From NCBI RefSeq assembly GCF_030272615.1, contig NC_081414.1, forward strand, positions 660,712,438 to 660,776,437: a stretch of DNA of 64,000 bases. Direction: 5' to 3'. Shown piece after piece: positions 24,225 through 36,537 of this stretch. Both the position numbers and the translations under genes were made by a program. Each line of letters opens with the position of its first letter. Within the stretch, counting starts at the first letter, position 1. The notes below the pieces were generated by a model, which saw only the letters and a program-made list of their open reading frames with translations, had not been told where the DNA came from and did not search any database. This stretch comes from Cryptomeria japonica (taxonomy: Eukaryota > Streptophyta > Pinopsida > Cupressales > Cupressaceae).

Positions 24225-24485
24225 CTAGGGTTGGAAGGCGGAGGAGCCGAGGGCTCTACCCACGCCCTCCTCCCCATAGGCCACAGGGACCGCAACCACT
24301 AAGTGGGCCGCAGGGATCCCTGCATGCACTGTGGCCGCAGGGTAAAACCTACGACCACAGTGTCCGCAGGGAAACCCTGCCTCCACGGCGGCCCGCAGGG
24401 GGAAATCCCTGTGCCTGTTTGGTAGTGAGGGAGCTGGGGTTCCCGCCTCTTCCGTGTTGGAAGGTGGGCCCCCCAATGTCCCCTC
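24225..24485. repeat. GC-rich island in solo LTR S
   Basis: About 260 bp of GC-rich sequence with repeated CCGCAGGG units sits between A-rich and T-rich runs. Its position mid-LTR and its flanks parallel the islands in the L and E LTRs. The 83-codon minus frame in it is compositional. Confidence 0.75.
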
Positions 24486-25719
24486 CTTTTTTTTTTAAAT
24501 TTTATTTTTAGTTTTTTTTGTGTGTTTTATTTTTTTTATCAAAAAAATAATAATAAAAAATTAAAAAAAAGAAAATTGATTTTAATGACAGTGTTTTTTT
24601 TAATTAATTTGTTTTAATGATGCATATATTTAATGTGAAGGTTAATTTTTGTATCAATAAATAATTAATTTTGAATTCGTTCATTATTGGACCATGCTAT
24701 TAATATATATTTTTAAAGAGATTTATATATAATTATATGTTGAATAGTATTTTATAATTAGAGATTTTTTTAAAAACAATACAGTATTCAAGAAACACAT
24801 AGTGATTCTATCCAAGCATTATGTGAATTTAGAAATAGGAATCAAGAATGTTAAAGTATTTTGAGTTCGTCATGGAAATTTTGAAAACTCAAATAATATG
24901 CTAGCAAGATCATCCGAAACTTACTAATGTGTCGATTTGAGGTTTGGAAGAAAATGATACCTCCCTTTTAGTAAAATAAATAGTTTAGTTATTTCTTCCC
25001 CGATGATGTGAAATAGATAATGGAAAAGATGGCAAGTTTATTTTATGTTTTCGCTTGTGTTAAGTACTGGCAAGACTTTGCTAGGATTTTTTGGACTCTG
25101 TCATCTGTTTACTTGTGTTGGTCATGGCCGGTTACGTCTTGAGATAGAGTAGCATCCGTCATTTGAACCTGTAATTGCTTGAAGTGCTCAGTTGGATCCG
25201 CTTCAAAAGGGATCATTATGTAAATTCCGACCGAGGTGTCTATTGTATATTGGTTGTGTTCGCCTAAGTGGCAAAGATGTAAAAGTCATGTGATTATGTA
25301 GGTTCCTAACTATATTAAATGCCAGAGGGGTCTTGCAGTTGAGCAGACCCAGAGATGTAGCCCCTTAGGGGTGAACTCTAAGATCATATCTGTGTTATGC
25401 GATGTTTTAGCTTCCTTTGTTTCATGCTTTAAGTTATCATGTATGGTTGTATCTTGTATGTGTATTATGGGAATTAAATGCGGTTTAATCAAGGTGCATA
25501 AAATTATTCATCTTGATAAATGTAGGAATCAGGTTCATAAAACATTGTAAGTATGATTATGGAAAAGAACTTGGTTTATGTTAATCAAAGGAAATAATGG
25601 TGGAAAGAATCTCTTTAGGATGCCTTTATTATTTTAGCTTGATATAAGTTGGTAATTTGAACGAATGTGAAAGGGAAACAAAGTTAGAATTAATGTTATA
25701 AATCCTAAATTGAAATTTA

Positions 25720-26430
25720 AAGGATGAACCTCATATAGGCATTTACTTTTTTTATCTTAGTTAATGAGCATCGTCATGTTAGCTATATCGTACTATATTG
25801 GATGAATTTATTTAGTTATTTATGTTATAATCTTAACAAATAATCTTTATCAGATTTATTTTATAAATGGGTGAACTCAACTAGTTATCCATAATTATAA
25901 CCCTTGTAAAAGAATTCTCTTTATGTTGCTAAAATTGAACTGAAAAGGGAAGTATTCGTATAGTTGTTTATATCCTAATCTTGGTAAATGTATCCCTTCA
26001 TATTAACTTCATTTACTAAAAAGAGTGACATGCAATAAGATAATTATATTTTAATCCTAATGGAAGAACGTCACTATGAACTTTCATTTTAATCCTGTAA
26101 TGATGAATTTCATCTTGCTAACTATATTTTAATTTAAAGGATGAACTCATGTGTCCTAATACATATCCACCTTAATGAATTGAGTCCATCTATTAACACT
26201 ATTAAAGCTTCAATGAATGAACTCTATGGTTACTTGCATTTTATCCTCCATAAAAGAACTATGACTCATTAGTTGGTTATGCTTGAAATCAAATGAAGGG
26301 ACCTCACTCTATTAATGGAAGTTTAATCCCTAATGAACGAATCTCATCTTATTAGCCATACTTTTAATATTTAAGAAAGATAACAAATGTGGGTGGTTAT
26401 CTTAAAACCAATGAATGAACTTCGTTATAT
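25720..26430 (+). repeat. degenerate repeats in solo LTR S
   Basis: At least eight loose copies of a motif like ATGAATGAACTTCATT...TTAGC recur at roughly 50-70 bp spacing. Examples are near 25725, 25870, 26100, 26135, 26215, 26295, 26335 and 26400. Divergence is high and the unit boundaries are unclear. Confidence 0.5.
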
Positions 26431-26862
26431 TTATCACATTGAACCTTAAGGGAGGCCTCTTAAAGTAAATAGGTGTTAATGTGCATTGAGTAAATAACCT
26501 CACGATGGCCTCCTAACCACCCAAAGTAAATGAAGGCTTCCTAAAATTCTAAGATGTCATATCATTGAACATATATATAATCATGTCTTATGCAATATCT
26601 CGCAATTAAGATATCCAGTTTAATGGATCAAATGATGCAAGTTGAGTTAGGTATAAGGTTATGTAATCATGTTGGGAAACTCCTTAGGATCGTTTAGCCT
26701 TCCGTTGTGCTATCAAAGTTTTTGTTAACTCTAGTTTATCTTGAGGTTGTAACTCATCAGTAATACTCTTAACTATTATTATAAAAAAAAAAATATTTAC
26801 ACTCTATTTGAGTGTTTTTAACTTATACCCTTAGGGGTTTCCTGGTGGGGCATTACAATATA

Positions 26863-29805
26863 TACATATTATATAATGTATATGAGTTCTAATAATTCGA
26901 CCATGTTCTTATAAATACATATGTAATTATTGTATATATAATCAAATTTATGAAATTAAGTTATTTAATGAAAATCCAAAATATATATTTAATTATAGAA
27001 AATGGTTATTAAAGAATTTGTTAAGAGTTTAATGTTTAATATTTACTTTGCAACTGAAATATAGTCGCATATTACATTTTTTATGTTAGAAAGGTGGCAG
27101 GTTAGCATAGCGACTATGTCGCATGGCAGTTAGGGTGGCCAATTAGACAAAGACTATCGGTTAACCCAGACCGAGGATCGCATGTCCATCAACATGGAGA
27201 TCATGGTGATAAACTAGGCATAGACCATTAGTTAAATGCAGAACTTATAGGTTGCGACATGGAAACAATGGCCATCAACTTGGCAGTGAAAACAATGAAC
27301 TCACTCAAACACTTAAGTGTTTGTAAACAAGTTTAACTTGTCATCCCCTCCATCAAGTGAGTAAACTATAGATAACTCTTTCCTTCCACAGGTTGGAATC
27401 AACTGATAATGTCCACGTTGAATAAAGATTAGAAGTCTACAATCAGTGGCATATACACTATAGGAAGAAGTGGCATATAATTCCAGGAAGTAATGAGATA
27501 ATAGGCACGTGGTGCCATAAATATAGGAATATCAATAATAGGAAACTGTTGCGTAGTTAACTCATGCACTAGAATAGTAGAAATTGCATTTAGAATTGCC
27601 ATCTCTATTAGACATGGAGATGTGAGAGAGAGTTAAACAAAGACTCAATGTAATAGACTTCAAATCAACAATCATCATCGAGCCTCTAAATGAGGAGAGA
27701 CCGTAGGAGAAAATAGGATAAATAGATATGTAGAATAGGAAGATGGGATACACACACACACACACATGCAAGGAGAGATGGAAGAGGAAAAGATAGATCA
27801 ATGAAGGATTAGAGAATGGAATGTGGAAGAGAAGAGTAGAGGAGATTTAGAAGTGATTACGACTATGTTGTAAAAGATCAATGATGATCATCTTCGATTT
27901 AGTGTCGAACTTAGGGGTTAGGATTCTTGATTGAGTGATAGTTATTTGATTATTATTAGAGAAATTCTAAGAATATGCAAAGGATAAGAACTAGTGAGAT
28001 AGAAGAGCGTCGAGAAGGAAAGCGTTGGAATCCGGACGTATTGCCGAAAATTCAAAGTTATCAAGGATCATAGTGGACCTAGATTGTGTTTCTTGAGGTA
28101 GGCTCAAATCTAGTATGTTATGTTGAAGAGATTAAGAGATAAAGATTGATCTAGTTTTAGAATTATGAAATATTCTAATGGAAGATCTAGAGTCGCAAAA
28201 TGAATCATTTTTAATTGTTTAAATTATGATCATGAAAAAATAGATACAATAATGATATATTTATGAAAGTTTGTTGATAAAACTTAGTGAAACTCTTAGA
28301 AATTAGATCACCCAATCCTCTAAGAACAGAGTCTGAGGATAGAAAGAGGAACTCTAAAATTGAACTTCAAAGAAGATGAAATACTAGGATAATGAATTAT
28401 TAAGAATTGAAGTTTATTTTGAATTTGTGTACCAAAGACTTACACTTTTGAATTTGATCCTTGCCTAAAAAAAATGGTGATTAGGTGTCTCATTTGAAAG
28501 GCCATATAGATAGGTGCTTTATGAATTTTCATCATGTTAGATAGTTGTTATGGAAAATTAGTAAAATCAGTGAGTTGAGTTATTAAATCATGGAAAGTCA
28601 CATATTAGTATGATGTTCGAGAAAAGAGGTAAATGAATCAAGACACATGGAAAGATAGAGATCTTAGATGAAATAAAACTTAGATTTCTAAACCATAAGA
28701 AATGGAATGCACATTAATGATTATGTTATTTAAATGTTTGCTAATTGAATAAAAGAATGTGTGCTCATTTTATTCATTTTCTATGTAAAGATTCATACAT
28801 GTGTTACACCTTCTTAATATTTTAATCTTGTCTTTAAATTGCTTGAAAGATAGAAGGGAAAGATTGTTTTCTTTTAGATGTATATTTGATTATCCATAAA
28901 AGATTGTTTCCTGTCAGATAGGATTGGTTGTAATAAAAGATTTATTCTATCAATTTCTATTCAAACTAAAGATTGTCTTCTTAGCATAGTATTTTTATCT
29001 TGCAAGAAATAGGAAGCTAGAATTGAAAGGCGAAAGATTGTCTTCTGTATGAGTTTATTCTAGATTTATGTGAACAAAGCTAGATAGGCTTGTGTTTTTG
29101 GAAAGTTACCTTCCAAGATGGGTGCCAAATGTGGATTATAGAGAGAATAGTTGCTTTTCCAACTATCTATTTTTGTTGTGCATGGCATTATACTCGGCCG
29201 AGTAATTATTTGAATTATCCATAGAAATAGATGGAATTCTTTTATTTTATGCTCTCTATCGTATCCTTGATTGATAATGAATGCTTGTTTCTTAATAGAA
29301 TTAGAAAATTGAAAATGCATGTATCATCTAGGCACGCACTAGATTCCATCTTTCCTTTCAAATTCTTTTGCTAAGCAATTCGTGTAGGGTCAGGTATTCT
29401 TGATTGACCAAGAATTCCGAGGAAGCGTAAGCTTCAAGGTTGGGCGGAAAAAGCACCTGAATCTTGTTCTGATCTTCATGCTAAAGATTGCATTGGCGAT
29501 AGCTTGGGTTGCAGATGAACAAATGCATCTCACTCTTTATTCTGTATTATTTTGTTATTGAACTTACGACAACTTGAAATGTGTAAGTATTGTATGATTG
29601 AGATACTACTTTTATCAATTTATGGAACAAAGAATCTTTATCTTTTATAGAAAATTCGTGTTGATTACGATTTAAATGGAATGATCAAATGAAGCTATGG
29701 ATATAAATTTGGAATGAAATAGACTTATTAACTGATCTATGTGTTTATTTAAGAATAAAGAGTAACTCAGCTATTATTGAAGTTAGCTTAATTTATGTCT
29801 TTACA
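26863..29805 (+). repeat. 3' LTR of element A, second part
   Basis: It continues the LTR after the duplicated ATATA and ends TTTACA, followed by the TSD ATACA. It matches about 1377-4390. The CTCGGCCGAG palindrome (near 29191) is kept, and the tandem duplication of the 5' copy is absent. Confidence 0.9.
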
Positions 29806-29810
29806 ATACA
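29806..29810. repeat. TSD of element A (ATACA, right copy)
   Basis: Perfect match to 701-705. Confidence 0.85.
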
Positions 29811-30650
29811 TGATGGGAGATAAGGGCTGATAAAAAATTGGTAAATTTGATGATGAAGGTTTATTAGAGACAGGTCCTCTACGAAGAATGGATTTTCTTT
29901 TAATGAAAAGGATGGTCCTTTACCTTTGGAGTCTTTCTTGTGAGACCTTCTAGTTTGAGTAGGCATTTATAATTGATATGACCAAGAGCTAGATGTGATG
30001 CAGAAGTCAAGATCAAATTGAAGCTAGTTGTTCATTTAATGCAGTGATTTGAGAGAAGTGACTAAGACTCGGTCTGGTTTTAGGAATGGTCTATCATGTA
30101 TAAGACATGATCTAAGTAACTTAGTTTTATTTATTTTGATAAGTAGTTGATTGAACTAGCTGAAAGATGATCGACAAAATCGTGCAACACAATGATAGGG
30201 GTACACTATCAAGATTATTTATGCTCAGAATTATGATGACTAGTTTTATGCTCATTGTAGACTAATTAGGCAAGTTTGACTATTCTAGAAAAGTGTGTAG
30301 ATAGACAAGTTTCTGGATTGACATAATCAGGAATTCATATGACAAACTTTTCAGACCTAGACAATAATTTAGAAGTTCCCAGACGATAGAGAGAGTTTCT
30401 CGTACAAGTTGCTGCCCAAATTTGCACAACAATTTAATGACCTCCAGATGACAATATGATGAGTATGATGGTTATTCGTACGACAATATACTAAAGGCCA
30501 GATGACAATTTTCTAATAGCAGATATTTTTGTATACTCGGATGACAATTATTACAGGGCAAGACGATAAACTAATAGGACCAATGAAGACTCGTACGATA
30601 ATAGGTATGTAGCCAGATGACAATTTAGTAGACTCATACGATAGTGTTTT

Positions 30651-30855
30651 AGACAGAGATGAGATTATGACATAGACAGAGTTTTGACAACTGACAGAGA
30701 TCAGATTTTGACTAGGACTGAGTTTTGATGACTGACAGAGACTAGGTTTTGACATAGACAGAGTTTTGATGACTGATAGAGACTAGTTTTTGTCACGGAC
30801 AGTTTTGATGACTAACAAAGACTATTTTTTGACACAAATAGAGTTTTGATCACTG
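30651..30855. repeat. imperfect tandem repeat, unit about 41-44 bp, in the D leader
   Basis: About five copies of a unit built from GACAGAGTTTTGATGACTGA and CAGAGACTAGGTTTT, with substitutions and short indels. It lies about 1.2-1.4 kb downstream of the D primer site. Confidence 0.8.
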
Positions 30856-31963
30856 AGTTGATATTTGTTTTCTCCAGTTTTAGTTTCAGGGATGAAAACA
30901 CAGAAAACACGCAATATGTATAATGAATTCAAGCACAACACGCTAACCCTACGAAAGTTGGCTTAGAGAAGAAAATGTTTGCTTGCAGACTCAAGTACAC
31001 ACCCAATAGCTAATCAGAATATGGTCATTGAGTCTCACACAATCAATTCTCAATGTTGTATTAGCCGACTCCAAATGCTAATGGGGGTATGAAATGGTAA
31101 GTATCTTAGGAGAGTTACTATCTCTCTTGCACAAAGATTATCCCCCTTTCAAAGGTGAATCAAGTAGCCTCTAGGTTATAGTTCTTAGTCAGGAATTTTG
31201 TTTAAAATTACCTCTTGAAGTCACGCAAGCATGATTGAGGCCTATAGCCCAACAAGGTACTGAAACAAGCTATAGTCACGCAAATGTGATTGAGACTGCG
31301 AGGCCCTACAAAATGTTCGATATGAGAGATCTCAAAGAGGAAAATCAAATAATTCCATCCTCTAAGACTTTAATCAACAGAGGCCTATTTATTATAGTGA
31401 GTTGGAATGCTTAGGTCCAGTTGTACTCACTTGGTTCATTCTCACAGGGTGATTACTTTTTCCCACTGTGACAGGTCGGCTAAAGGTACACAAATCTCAA
31501 ATTTAGAAAAAGCTTCGAGGGTCTAGATTTCTGATTGTTTGTGTAGACAAGAGCATACTCTCCTACCTCTTAGATTTTTTTGAAAACACAAAAGACAGAT
31601 TTGTTCATTAACCAGATAGCAATTTAAGTGCCTAAAAATGAATTTAAAGAATACACGATGATCACTTGAATCTCCTTAGGCAACCTGCAAAAACAACGAA
31701 TCAGTAGTCATATTGTCTTTGTGCAACAGGTGTTTTCTTTGACAAGTGTTCTACAAAAAACTAGTTAGGCTGTGAAAATCTTAAGCAGACAGACAACAAG
31801 CCAGGGTTAGCATTAGTACCATAAAAATTAACAAGAAAAACCCTAAAAATGCAATCTTTTTTTACTACAAAATATAGAATACCATATGAGTATTCTCATC
31901 GGGCCGTATGATAATTTGTGGTGGGCCGTACGATATCTGTAGTTTGTCGTTTGTGCCTCTATG

Positions 31964-31981
31964 AAAACTCGTACGAGTTTT
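31964..31981. repeat. perfect 18-bp palindrome in the D leader
   Basis: AAAACTCGTACGAGTTTT equals its own reverse complement. Partial versions with CGTACGA occur at about 30477, 30592 and 31927 in the same leader. Confidence 0.9.
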
Positions 31982-32069
31982 TGTAGAAACTGTATGGAAA
32001 AATTCTAAAAATAAATCTGAAAAATAAAAGAAAGTTAATTTGTGAGGTGGAAAGATGTTGTCTTCTACC

Positions 32070-32086
32070 CCACGGTGGGCACCAAA
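32070..32086 (-). promoter_or_regulatory. probable PBS of element D
   Basis: The minus strand reads TTTTTGGTGCCCACCGTGGGG a few bases after the putative LTR end CACACA. From memory, many plant Ty3/gypsy elements carry TGGCGCCCACCGTGGGGC at this place. The exact LTR end is ambiguous by a few bases because of the GTGTGTG run. This orients D on the minus strand. Confidence 0.65.
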
Positions 32087-32734
32087 AATGTGTGTGAAAA
32101 GTGGATAAAGTATCTGCAAGTTGTAAGACACAACACTTCAATTAATTCATTGCATGCATGGTTACACAAATATAATCATGACTATAAAAATTATAACAAA
32201 TCAATCTATTGCCTTCTAAAAGATGCGAGTATAGACTTACTCTCAGATTTGTATAAGCAGTACCAGTGACTAGACTACACCAAGATGAAGGATTTAATCT
32301 ATATGAGCACAAGATTAAGCTAAATGGATGCAAGATTAAGCTAGATGAATGAATATTAAACTAGATAGATGCATAATAAGCTATATGAATTCAAGCAATC
32401 ATGATTAAACTAAGTATGCAAAAATCTAAACTAAGATGCAATAATCTCAAAGAACAATATCTTCAATAACTCCAGAGCAAAAACTGCATAATAACAATAA
32501 ATCTCCAGGGTGTTTTGAATGAGAGATGAAGGCTAAATTTATAGAGACTCAAAAGAGAGACCAACAGTCAAGATCGATTAACAATGAGCAGTCGAGATTA
32601 TTCAAGAAAAAGCACATTTTAGGATAATTGAAATAATTGAGAGATCATATTCAGTAATCTTGAGATAGATTCCAATTATAGCTTGATTGAATGCATTCAG
32701 ATTATAAGTTTGAATTTTCATTGGAGATAAAATT

Positions 32735-32802
32735 TAGTTGATTCCATGCACTTGAGATAAAATTAGGTGATTCTATGCACTTGAGATAAAAATTAGGTGA
32801 TT
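32735..32802. repeat. 29-31 bp tandem repeat split by element E
   Basis: Units of the form GAGATAAAATTAGGTGATT plus CTATGCACTT occur two and a half times. The third is completed after E at 41887 (CCATGCACTT). E inserted inside the third unit. Confidence 0.8.
32798..32802. repeat. TSD of element E (TGATT, left copy)
   Basis: TGATT precedes the LTR and recurs at 41882-41886 after the other end. The 5-bp match is perfect. Confidence 0.85.
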
Positions 32803-34447
32803 TGTAATGCCCCGCCAGGAACCCTAAAGGAAAACAACACAACTAGGCAACTAAAGGGTGAAATATTTTTTTCTTTAAAGACTGAGTGCATTAGCTACAA
32901 CCATTGCACATTTAATAACATAGCGGAAGTCTAACATATGATCTCCTAAGGGTTACCAATGAAGATTAATTCATAGATTATATTAACACCACAGTAAATC
33001 CCATTGTCCATTTAATTAGATAAATTAAATGCTTAAGTTTAAAACTACACATACATCTAAATTCCATAATGAAGAAATGAAAGTATTCCAATGTATCCAA
33101 TTTCCATAAAACAATTTAACATAAGATCAAAGCAACTGAAATAACATACATTCCACTGACATACTATTACAATATCTATAAATACACGGCTTCCAATAAT
33201 GCCACAGATTACAAAGATACAACATCAAGGTTACATAAAGGTCTGATACAATGACCACAAGGTCTCAACTGAACAATGATCTTGAACAAGAGTCGGTACA
33301 TGAACCACAAACCAAGAAACACCAGCAAAGTCTTTCCTCACCTGAAGATACAATCCAGAACATCCGATGGGAAGTGGCACTACCACCCGACCATGTGATC
33401 CCGAAATGGAACCACCCCACCATGCTAGGAGATAATAGAAAACCCTCAAGAAAGCAAAGTAAGACAAGTACAAAAGGACTACAAGACTCCACAAACATCC
33501 ATGTAACTCAACTCACAAAACACAAGTGACTCTAAGGAGAGAGTGTCATCACATGTCTTACGGTGGATACCATGGTACAGCCTCCATAGGTCCCGGCCCC
33601 CATCCTAGGTTTCTCCTAGTAACCTCTCCCGAGCCTCTGGTTCCAACTAAGTCTCATGCGGACCCTACCAATCCTTTCGTGAAGACAAGGTGGTAAGTTT
33701 GCCATTCCAGGCCTTCTCGTAGCATTATGAGCCCTGTACTAGAACTACACCTATGCACAAGGTACATTATCTTAATTAATATTTATCTCACTCCCCCCCA
33801 ATATATTATTAGGTTATCACTTTTTAACTGACTTTTGATGGGTTATCATGTCATCCACTTTAGGCACGACCCCCGCCCAAAAGCCACTCTCTCTCATAGG
33901 ACACTAACAGGAAAGGTCTCTCTACGAGAACTCTATGGAAAAACAGACAACCATAAACAATCCTGACAAAGCACAGGTGAAGGATACATAATCACTAACC
34001 CAAGATTGACCATTTGGACAAACACACACAATGGCTCACATCAATAAGGTTATACAACAACACCTAACCAAGGAAATATAACAACATAGGACACAACGAC
34101 AATTCAACCAGAATTGCAATGAAATTAAGCTTGACTGAGAACACCATATACACAAGATCCTATTATAGGCAATCTTTCCTTAAAATAGCCAAAAGCATAA
34201 ATAATAGGCAATTTAAGAATTTCCAGATAATAAGAATTTACAACTATTTAATACATAGAAATCAAACTTATCATTTGTCCAATAAAGTTAAATAAATTCA
34301 CATATGAATTAATCTCCTAATGTATTTCCAACATGAATATCGAATCTAAAATTATAAGCTTTTCCTAAAATAACTAAATTCTAAATTCTTTATTCATATA
34401 AACAAAAATCTTTAAATTGATAATTAAAGATAAGTTAAAATAAAAAC

Positions 34448-34450
<3 letters not shown>

Positions 34451-34495
<45 letters not shown>
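34451..34495. repeat. (TA)n microsatellite in the E LTR
   Basis: About 22 TA units followed by GTGTGTG. Confidence 0.95.
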
Positions 34496-34503
<8 letters not shown>

Positions 34504-34595
34504 AATAACACATTATTATTATTTATTTATATTTTTTTTGAAAAACTAAATAAAAATAAATAAAATTAAAACTTAATTTAAAACTTTTTAATAGC

Positions 34596-34785
34596 TACCC
34601 TAAGGTAGTGGTGCTACCATATGGCAGCCAATGCTACCAATGGTAGCGTTGCTGTCATAGGTAGCAGCCACTACCCTTGGGTAGCGTTGCTGCCCTATGG
34701 CAACAACCAATACCTTTGGGTAGCGTTGTTGCCTTATGGCAGTAGCTGCTACCGTTAGGTAGTTGTTGTGTGGGTAGAGGCAAAG
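34596..34785. repeat. repetitive GC-richer island in the E LTR
   Basis: Tandem-like units such as GGTAGCGTTGCTGCCNTATGG and CAGCCACTACCCTTGG repeat with period near 40-60 bp. The flanks are CTACCCTAA on one side and long T runs on the other. The position mid-LTR matches the GC islands of L and S. Confidence 0.8.
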
Positions 34786-36501
34786 CCTCCCCACAATTTT
34801 TTTTATAATTTTTTTTTTTAATATTTTTTTCTTAATATATATATTTTTAAACATAAAACAATAAATTCCAGTTTTATTAAAAACAACCCTCCGATAGAAT
34901 AAAATCACAAATTCTATAAAATTCTTTCATAGAATTTTATTTCAATTATATATATATATATATATAATTAAATAATCCGCTAAATTTAATTCACGATTAA
35001 ATTTATTTCTGTAGTATTCAACAAATTTCACAGAGATGCCAATATTTAAAAGACTATCAGAAAAAATCAACAAGAGAGGATAATTTCTCAGGTAAATACC
35101 CTTATGCATCATAAAATCTTGATAAATTTTCCATAATACTTTTCCTAATTTTCTCGAAATTAAGTGCTTCCCATAAACTAGAAATACACATCAGGCATGA
35201 ATTTTAAAACAAAACTTCAAATTCACCAAAAGAAGGTTTTGGAATTGACAATAATTTACACACACATCATTCAGAGAAAAATAGAAACATTTTCTAATAA
35301 CCAAAAATCAAAGAAGCCATCCAACCCGATATAGCTTTCCTGGAAGAAATCTGTAGAAGAGCCCTAATCTTTCCAATAAGCTTCCAATAAATTTCTTCAC
35401 CTAAATTTCTTGACCTGTTTCCTGTGTAACTAAAATAAAGACCTATTCCCCTATTTAAACTAAAATTCTAGGTTCAATAGCTTTTTCTCAAAAAACCTAA
35501 ATTTAGAATAATAGCAATTTTATTTTCTTTTCTAATTTTATAACAAAAGATAAGCTAACATGCAATAATTAAAAATCATTATTCTTTCTTTTCTTTTCTC
35601 ATGCACATTAATTAATTTTCTAAATAAAGAATTAAAACAATATTTTAATTCTAATTAATCCTTTTATTCATTTATTTATTTATAATTCTAGGAAATAATA
35701 AATACAATTAATTTAATTTATTTTTCCACAAAAACTTCAATAAAAATATATTTCTAATATCATGCAGCTTGCAACTTAATTTAATAATTTCTTTTAATTA
35801 ACTAAATTTATAATCTCAATGCATAAACAATACAACTATGAGATAATTCCATAAACTTAATTAATTAATTAATGAAATCCACTAAAACACTCAAATTAAA
35901 CAAAACTCAAGCAATTACCCATACAAAGATCAAAAGACAAAATATGAAGGCCGAACAAACTAACAAGACGACCAACTGATGACACTCACACGAGTGTAAC
36001 TGAGTAAAATAGGGTCAACTACTATCTCCTCCACTTCCATCAGAAAATATAAGGAATGCTCAGACCTGTGAAGCCAGGTGGAGACGATACCCCATACCTA
36101 CCCGGTACTTGTACCTACAATAATCTGCATCACCGAACCACACATGCATATATATAAAATATAGAAAACATGACATACACACTGATGAAGGAGAATCATG
36201 ATGTTCCCTGTCTCACTGAAATGAGTGAAGGAAAATCATCCCCTTGCATCCAATACACTCGCAAACACACAACATATAATTACACATTGCATAGATAAAG
36301 TAAAATGTCAGTACATAGCAATAATCCATAAAATTCCATAAAGCACAAATACTGAATTATTGCAAATAAATTATACATCTCATCTCTAGATAAAACATAA
36401 TGTCATACAAATCTGAATAACATATAATGGTAATGTATCCACTAAAAACAAACAATAATAAAATATGAGTCTAATGAGTTCAAACAAGTAGGGGTACTAC
36501 A

Positions 36502-36513
36502 TTCTCCCCCCCC
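36502..36513 (-). promoter_or_regulatory. polypurine tract of element E
   Basis: On the minus strand GGGGGGGGAGAA precedes the LTR start TGTAGTACCCC. Confidence 0.9.
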
Positions 36514-36537
36514 AAAACTAGGCTTACTCCTGGAAGC

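Larger units (their letters stand above)
22431..26857 (+). repeat. solo LTR S (4.4 kb) inside the A LTR
   Basis: It begins TGTAATGCCCC and ends GGGGCATTACA, an exact 11-bp inverted terminal match, and is flanked by ATATA on both sides. No primer site, PPT or coding sequence occurs inside, so it is a solo LTR left by LTR-LTR recombination. Its end (TAGGGGTTTCCTGGTGGGGCATTACA, of which the last 17 bases are nearly shared) resembles the end of the E LTR (CCTGGCGGGGCATTACA on the minus strand at 32803). S is therefore probably a relative of the Tekay-like family, and lies on the plus strand. It contains a GC-rich island and a degenerate repeat tract. Confidence 0.85.
29811..32069 (-). mobile_element. 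leader and N-terminal gag region of element D
   Basis: This is the minus-strand internal sequence of D between its primer site (about 32070-32086) and the insertion point of A. Close to A, a frame reads into the gag at 1-700, with GPVSNKPSSSNLP just before the junction. The rest looks like a long untranslated leader: stops in all frames, a tandem array (30651-30855) and several CGTACG-centred palindromes. I see no other gene in it. Confidence 0.6.
32091..32802 (-). repeat. 5' LTR of element D, distal part
   Basis: This is the U5-side portion of the D LTR on the minus strand, ending near CACTTTTCACACA. Together with 41887-42455 it forms an LTR of about 1.28 kb interrupted by element E. No second copy of this LTR is in the window. 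Confidence 0.65.
32803..36501 (-). repeat. 3' LTR of Tekay-like element E
   Basis: This 3,699-bp LTR on the minus strand begins TGTAGTACCCC (36501) and ends GGGGCATTACA (32803). Its first 1,084 bases (35418-36501) match the truncated 5' LTR at 40799-41881, with roughly 40 differences by eye. It includes a TA microsatellite and a repetitive island. The short plus frame at 33251-33529 and similar frames match nothing known to me. Confidence 0.9.

Noticed and set aside
22431-26857. DNA transposon with 11-bp terminal inverted repeats
   Set aside because: TGTAATGCCCC/GGGGCATTACA could suggest a TIR element, but the 5-bp duplication, TG..CA ends, absence of a transposase and similarity to the E LTR end favour a solo LTR.
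33251-33529. 92-codon plus frame antisense to the E LTR
   Set aside because: No domain, lies in the LTR, overlaps other frames on the opposite strand, and has no copy in the truncated 5' LTR.
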